Assembly (NCBI RefSeq): GCF_028401415.2
Contig: NZ_CP171821.2
Span: 372,001-436,000, forward strand
Reading direction: 5' to 3'
DNA from: Glaciecola sp028401415
Lineage (GTDB): Bacteria; Pseudomonadota; Gammaproteobacteria; Enterobacterales; Alteromonadaceae
Length of the DNA: 64,000 nt
Of this stretch, positions 59,694 to 64,000 are shown piece by piece. The first letter of the stretch is position 1; each line of letters begins with the position of its first letter. The translations under genes were made by a program, and so were the position numbers. The notes under the pieces are model-generated. The model was not told the origin of the DNA, ran no database searches, and worked only from the letters and a program-made list of their open reading frames with translations.

Positions 59694-62600
59694 TTGAGCG
59701 CGTTACCGGTCCTTACACCCAGCGATACGCTAGATAAACATACTCAGGCATATTTAGATGCACTTAAAGCGACTTCGTTTGCTGGAGATATAGAAATTGG
59801 ATACGCCAGTAGAATGGCTGTTGCGACAGATAACTCCATCTACCAAGTTTTGCCTCAAGCGGTGGTGTTTCCAAAAAGTGTGGACGATTTAGCGCTTATT
59901 GCACGAACCAGCAATGCTTTTGAGAGTGTCACATTCAGCGCAAGAGGCGGCGGTACAGGCACAAATGGACAATCGCTCACCCCCGGTATTGTTATAGATA
60001 CTTCCCGTCACATGCGCAAAATCTTAGAGTTGAACACTGACGAGGGCTGGGTCAAAGTACAATGCGGCGTTATCAAAGATGCACTCAACGACTATTTGCG
60101 ACCTCATGGATACTTTTTCTCGCCCGATTTATCAACTAGTAACCGAGCGACAATAGGCGGCATGATCAACACTGATGCCTCAGGTCAGGGATCATTGGTT
60201 TATGGGAAAACCAGTGATCATGTCTTAGGGCTCACATCAGTACTTGCAGACGGTGAAGTATTACGTACGCGCCCCATCAGCACTGAAGCTGCAAAGAATA
60301 TCGTACGAGACGGTAATAGCAGGTATGCGCGAATATTACAGCAGGTCTTAGAAACCTGCGTGGGTAAGCGCAAAGCCATATTAGACAAGTTTCCTCGCTT
60401 AAATCGCTTCCTTACCGGATATGACCTAGAGCACGCATTTGATGAGCCGCAAGGCCTTGTAGATGTCAGCCGATTACTTGCAGGCTCAGAAGGCTCATTA
60501 GCCTATATTGCTGAAGCAAAACTAAGCATCACTAAAATTCCCACGCACACTGCGCTGGTAAACGTTAAGTACAATAACTTTGAGTCTGCGCTTCGCCATG
60601 CTCCGTCTATGATTGCGGCCAATGCGACATCAGTTGAAACGGTTGATAGTCGAGTGCTGGATTTAGCGCGTTCTGACATTATTTGGCATAGCGTATCTGA
60701 CCTTATAAAAGACGTCCCTAACACCGTGATGGACGGTCTCAATATGGTCGAATATAACAGCGATGATCTTGATGACATTGAGAGCAAAATTCGCATGTTG
60801 AGTGAACGCTTAGATAATGAAATCGCAAGTGGTTCGAGCGGCGTGATTGGCTACCAAATCACTTATGACAAAAACGATATAAAGAAAATTTACGCCATGC
60901 GTAAAAAAGCGGTTGGTTTGCTGGGTAAAACAAAGGGAAATAAAAAGCCCATTGCGTTTGCAGAAGACACGGCCGTTCCTCCTGAAAAGCTTGCCGATTT
61001 TATTATGGAGTTTCGCGCGCTTTTAGATAGTTATGATCTTCAATATGGTATGTTCGGCCACGTCGACGCGGGTGTTCTGCATGTTAGACCAGCGCTGGAC
61101 TTATACGATGTGGAACAAGAGAAACTGGTCAAAACCATTTCCGATCAGGTGGTGGCTTTGGTTGCCAAATATGGCGGTCTGATGTGGGGGGAACACGGAA
61201 AAGGCTACCGAAGCGAGTATGCACCTGAATTTTTTGGTGAAGCGCTTTTTGATGAAATATGTAAGATAAAAGCGGCCTTTGACCCAGCTAATAAAATGAA
61301 CCCCGGCAAAATATGCATGCCTTATCAGTCTGGCGCTGAGTTAGTCTCGGTAGATGCGGTAAAACGTGCCAGCTTTGATCGCCAAATTCCAGTAAGCTTT
61401 CGTGAAAGCTTCGCCCCTGCCATGAGCTGTAACGGCAATGGATTGTGTTTTAACTATGACACCAGCTCTCCAATGTGCCCTTCGAGTAAAATTACAAGAG
61501 ATCGTCGACACAGCCCTAAAGGAAGAGCGGGCCTGATCCGTGAATGGCTTTTCCAACTGCAGCGACATGGGGTAGAAACTGAAGCGCTGTCGTACAAAAG
61601 CTTTGATAAGCAAGCTGGGCTTTTCCAAAGTTTAGTGAATGTGTTTCAGGCAAAAGAAAAAAATAACGACCATGCGACGTCTACTGATTTTTCGCATGAA
61701 GTATTTGATGCGATGAATGGCTGCTTGGCATGTAAGTCGTGTACTAATCAATGTCCAATCAATGTTGATGTACCCGATTTTCGTGCTAAGTTTTTAGCGA
61801 TTTACCACACCAAGTACGCTCGCCCATTAAAAGACTACTTTGTTGCCAACGTGGAGAAGTTGGCTCCTATGCTTGCCAAAGTCCCTCGCGCAGCAAACTT
61901 TTGTTTAAATAATTCGCTGACAAAATATGTCTTAAAAAACTGGATAGGGTATGTAGACGCGCCATTGCTTTCTTACCCGCCCTTGAGTGCGCGACCTAGC
62001 GCAATAAAGAGCGCTTATGATTTCGATGCACTTACAAAATTAAGCGATGAAGAAAAATCAAAAACCGTATTAGTGGTACAAGACCCTTTCACCAGCTTTT
62101 ATGACGCAGAAGCAGTTGAGCATAGCTTAGCGTTGATAAGATCTCTTGGTTACCAGCCTGTTTTATTGCCATTTTCGCCAAATGGTAAACCGCAGCACGT
62201 GAAAGGATTTCTAGATAAGTTTGAACATACTGCCCGCTCAACGGCTGCTTTTTTAAATAAACTTCATTCGCTTGGAATAACAATGTTGGGAGTGGATGCC
62301 TCTTTGGTGCTGTGTTATCGAGATGAGTACGATAAAATACTCAAGGCGGAACGTGGGCACTTTAAAGTCGACACCTTCACAGAGTGGCTGGCAGGGCTTC
62401 CTAAATCAGTATATCCAGATTCTGTTTTATCTGACGATACTTACTACTTGTTTGCTCATTGTACAGAAAAAACTGCGCTCCCCCAAAGTGAGAAAGTCTG
62501 GCAGCAGGTGTTTAAAAACTTCGGCCTTAAGCTAGAAATTGTGCCAGTTGGCTGCTGCGGGATGGCTGGCACTTACGGACATGAGACACAACACCTAGCA

Positions 62601-62762
62601 AACAGTATCGGGATTTTTGATCTAAGCTGGCGAGAAAGAATTGAAAAGCTTAACGGCGATTATGTGTTGGCGAGCGGATACTCATGTCGAAGCCAGGTGA
62701 AAAGGCTAGCCAACTTTAGACCTAAACACCCAGTAGAAGCGCTCGTAAAGATTGCGCAGTAA
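59694..62762 (+). CDS. ydiJ: FAD/4Fe-4S 2-hydroxyacid dehydrogenase, YdiJ-like
   Basis: A 1022-residue protein joining an FAD_binding_4 oxidase (about 40-530; ARGGGTGTNGQSLTPGIVIDTS, TIGGMINTDASGQGSLVYGK) with a 4Fe-4S module and CCG domains. The cluster motif CLACKSCTNQCPINV and the later CCGMAG are visible. The N-terminus is very close to E. coli YdiJ, proposed to be a D-2-hydroxyglutarate dehydrogenase. The start is a TTG with a strong AGGAGG (59683-59688) five bp away. The Cys-rich segment CNGNGLCFNYDTSSPMC precedes the second cluster. Electrons would go to the quinone pool. Confidence 0.88.
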   Translation: MSALPVLTPSDTLDKHTQAYLDALKATSFAGDIEIGYASRMAVATDNSIYQVLPQAVVFPKSVDDLALIARTSNAFESVTFSARGGGTGTNGQSLTPGIVIDTSRHMRKILELNTDEGWVKVQCGVIKDALNDYLRPHGYFFSPDLSTSNRATIGGMINTDASGQGSLVYGKTSDHVLGLTSVLADGEVLRTRPISTEAAKNIVRDGNSRYARILQQVLETCVGKRKAILDKFPRLNRFLTGYDLEHAFDEPQGLVDVSRLLAGSEGSLAYIAEAKLSITKIPTHTALVNVKYNNFESALRHAPSMIAANATSVETVDSRVLDLARSDIIWHSVSDLIKDVPNTVMDGLNMVEYNSDDLDDIESKIRMLSERLDNEIASGSSGVIGYQITYDKNDIKKIYAMRKKAVGLLGKTKGNKKPIAFAEDTAVPPEKLADFIMEFRALLDSYDLQYGMFGHVDAGVLHVRPALDLYDVEQEKLVKTISDQVVALVAKYGGLMWGEHGKGYRSEYAPEFFGEALFDEICKIKAAFDPANKMNPGKICMPYQSGAELVSVDAVKRASFDRQIPVSFRESFAPAMSCNGNGLCFNYDTSSPMCPSSKITRDRRHSPKGRAGLIREWLFQLQRHGVETEALSYKSFDKQAGLFQSLVNVFQAKEKNNDHATSTDFSHEVFDAMNGCLACKSCTNQCPINVDVPDFRAKFLAIYHTKYARPLKDYFVANVEKLAPMLAKVPRAANFCLNNSLTKYVLKNWIGYVDAPLLSYPPLSARPSAIKSAYDFDALTKLSDEEKSKTVLVVQDPFTSFYDAEAVEHSLALIRSLGYQPVLLPFSPNGKPQHVKGFLDKFEHTARSTAAFLNKLHSLGITMLGVDASLVLCYRDEYDKILKAERGHFKVDTFTEWLAGLPKSVYPDSVLSDDTYYLFAHCTEKTALPQSEKVWQQVFKNFGLKLEIVPVGCCGMAGTYGHETQHLANSIGIFDLSWRERIEKLNGDYVLASGYSCRSQVKRLANFRPKHPVEALVKIAQ

Positions 62763-62796
62763 AGCACACTACACGGAAAAACTATTTGGACAAAAC

Positions 62797-63207
62797 ATGA
62801 CAGAAATAAACGATCAAGCCTCTTTATCTGCTTGGGTAAGAGAGCAGTTCCAACGCGCAAACAAACACTTAGCAGAAAAGGGCATCTTGTTTGAATCGGT
62901 AGTGACTGAAAACAGTCGATACTTGGCTCCACATGCTGCTGTGTGGCAAATTCGCGCACAAGATAAAAAGTCGTATTGGGTCATCAGCGGTGATTTACCT
63001 GCGGATGCTGTGCCCATTGAGGCGGCAGGTTCAGCAAGAGAGGCAATGAAGCGCTTTTCTTATACCTGGCAAATGCAGGCAGAAAACATTGAGCGGAGTA
63101 ATACAACTGACAGTGTGCAGTTAGATTTTGCAAAGTTGTTACAGAAAAAAGCAGAAATGGTATATGCGATTTCTAACGAAGAAAAATTGTGGCAAGACCA
63201 AGTGTAA
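62797..63207 (+). CDS. DUF4826-family protein
   Basis: A 136-residue protein starting at the ATG at 62797 (TGGA upstream). SLSAWVREQFQRANKHLAEKGI and the segment YWVISGDLPADAV, then AREAMKRFSYTWQMQ, match DUF4826. It has no signal peptide or membrane segment. It starts 35 bp after ydiJ and may share its transcript. Function is unknown. Confidence 0.75.
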   Translation: MTEINDQASLSAWVREQFQRANKHLAEKGILFESVVTENSRYLAPHAAVWQIRAQDKKSYWVISGDLPADAVPIEAAGSAREAMKRFSYTWQMQAENIERSNTTDSVQLDFAKLLQKKAEMVYAISNEEKLWQDQV

Positions 63208-63254
63208 CTATAACCAGTTACTAGATGTGCGCGCTTGGCCTTGCCTTTGGTTGA

Positions 63255-63521
63255 CTACTCATCACCCATTGTTGATACAGCTGCTGTCTCTTCAACTTTT
63301 TTCGTCTCTGTGCGAGCGATTAGCGTGAAGCCATCGCTGGAAAGCGAAGGAGCAATTGCAAATGGTGTAATTTCGATTGAAGCTTTAGTTTCCACATCAA
63401 GAATGGCTGTAATTTCAGCTTTATCGAAGTTTGTTTGCGAAACAACAGCTAACTCATTGGTTGTTGCTTGAACTGGACTTGCTAGGCCAGCGCTTAGAGC
63501 CAAAATGGCTAAGGTTTTCAT
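63255..63521 (-). CDS. Small secreted protein of unknown function
   Basis: An 88-residue protein with a clear signal peptide (MKTLAILALSAGLASPVQA) and the start at the ATG at 63521 preceded by GGAGA. The mature part, about 70 residues, is Thr/Ala/Glu-rich with a strand-like middle (KAEITAILDVETKASIEITPF). I do not recognise it. It is convergent with the DUF4826 gene and divergent from the gcvA-like gene, with about 300 bp of non-coding DNA before the latter. Confidence 0.6.
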   Translation of the reverse strand: MKTLAILALSAGLASPVQATTNELAVVSQTNFDKAEITAILDVETKASIEITPFAIAPSLSSDGFTLIARTETKKVEETAAVSTMGDE

Positions 63522-63818
63522 AATATCTCTCCTAATTAAAAAAATTGTCATGTTTGTGATTAAATTCAACTTAAAATAAACATGTTATTTACATCTTTAA
63601 CCTAATGAAATAAAACAATTTATTGTATATTTCACCCAGTATATTACGGCTGTTTTGAATAATTCTTAAACAATATTATTTGTTATTTAACATTAGATAA
63701 TCTAATGTATCGACTATTCCTTTACCGTAATTCTTAATTCAGATGCTTGTTGCCAAATTTATGACTGTGAAGGTCTGACACGCGGCATAAGCAAATACAA
63801 TGCCAATGGTAAACTAAA

Positions 63819-64000
63819 ATGCCAAAACGTCTTCCACCACTGAACGCTTTGAAAGCTTTTGAGTCCGCAGGTCGTCATTTGAGCTTCACAAAAGCGGCTG
63901 ACGAACTATTCGTTACTCAAGCGGCGGTAAGTCATCAAATAAAATCTTTGGAAAGCTTTTTATCAATGAAGCTCTTTCATCGAAAGAATCGCTCGCTCTT
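63819..64000 (+). CDS. gcvA: GcvA-like LysR regulator, 3'-partial
   Basis: Only 60 codons are in the window. KRLPPLNALKAFESAGRHLS, FTKAADELFVTQAAVSHQIK and SMKLFHRKNRSL are almost the E. coli GcvA N-terminus, which activates the glycine cleavage system and regulates its own gene. Many GcvA-type paralogues exist in marine bacteria, so the target is not certain. The rest of the gene lies outside the window. Confidence 0.75.
   Translation, partial: MPKRLPPLNALKAFESAGRHLSFTKAADELFVTQAAVSHQIKSLESFLSMKLFHRKNRSL

Overview
The window looks like chromosome from a marine gammaproteobacterium of the Alteromonadales (an Alteromonas/Glaciecola-type organism). The evidence is the gene content and order: rimP-nusA-infB-rbfA-truB-rpsO, smpB next to ratA-rnfH, divergent ppsR/ppsA, a tmRNA with the tag ANDENYALAA, several TonB-dependent receptors, large GGDEF/EAL proteins and DUF3718/DUF4826-type small proteins. 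Assignments rest on reading motifs and remembered family features; no database search was run.

Layout. 1-3.9 kb: a tight six-gene operon of unrecognised envelope proteins built around one ExbB/TolQ/MotA-like membrane protein. 4.1-12.2 kb: an RNase J-like nuclease, a 1561-residue beta-propeller/PAS/GGDEF/EAL protein and a long-chain acyl-CoA synthetase, followed by a hairpin-rich non-coding stretch. 12.5-17.0 kb: an orphan protein, a secreted zinc metalloprotease and hemN, which carries a well-formed FNR-type promoter. 17.1-32.3 kb: a lipid/hydrophobic-acid catabolic region with two acyl-CoA dehydrogenases of different types, a quinone oxidoreductase, an SDR, two alpha/beta hydrolases (one haloalkane-dehalogenase-like), a bifunctional hydratase/3-hydroxyacyl-CoA dehydrogenase, a MaoC hydratase, a LysR regulator and a TonB-dependent receptor. 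Three strong inverted repeats sit in its intergenic regions.

32.4-36.1 kb: phhB, the initiator tRNA gene and then an eroded accessory stretch. This holds an XRE regulator split by a -1 frame change at an A AAA AAC heptamer, a signal peptidase I gene lacking its 5' half and an AraC-family gene interrupted by an in-frame TGA; an apparently intact beta-carbonic anhydrase lies between the last two. 36.2-45.9 kb: a chemotaxis receptor with a long HAMP array, then the translation/transcription operon rimP to rpsO with a putative attenuator before rimP and an internal terminator before rbfA.

46-64 kb: a coiled-coil membrane protein; a phosphodiesterase-type GGDEF/EAL protein translationally coupled to a periplasmic binding protein; ssrA; a probable copper-uptake pair (DUF2946-like protein plus copper-type TonB receptor); an Old Yellow Enzyme homologue; smpB, ratA, rnfH; ppsR/ppsA; a YdiJ-type FAD/Fe-S dehydrogenase; two small proteins; and the start of a gcvA-like LysR gene running off the end.

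The most promising uncharacterised system is the ExbB/MotA-like operon at the left edge. The best mechanistic leads elsewhere are the XRE frameshift site, the rimP leader, the structured RNA candidate near 12.4 kb and the PBP-phosphodiesterase pair at 46.9-50.3 kb.
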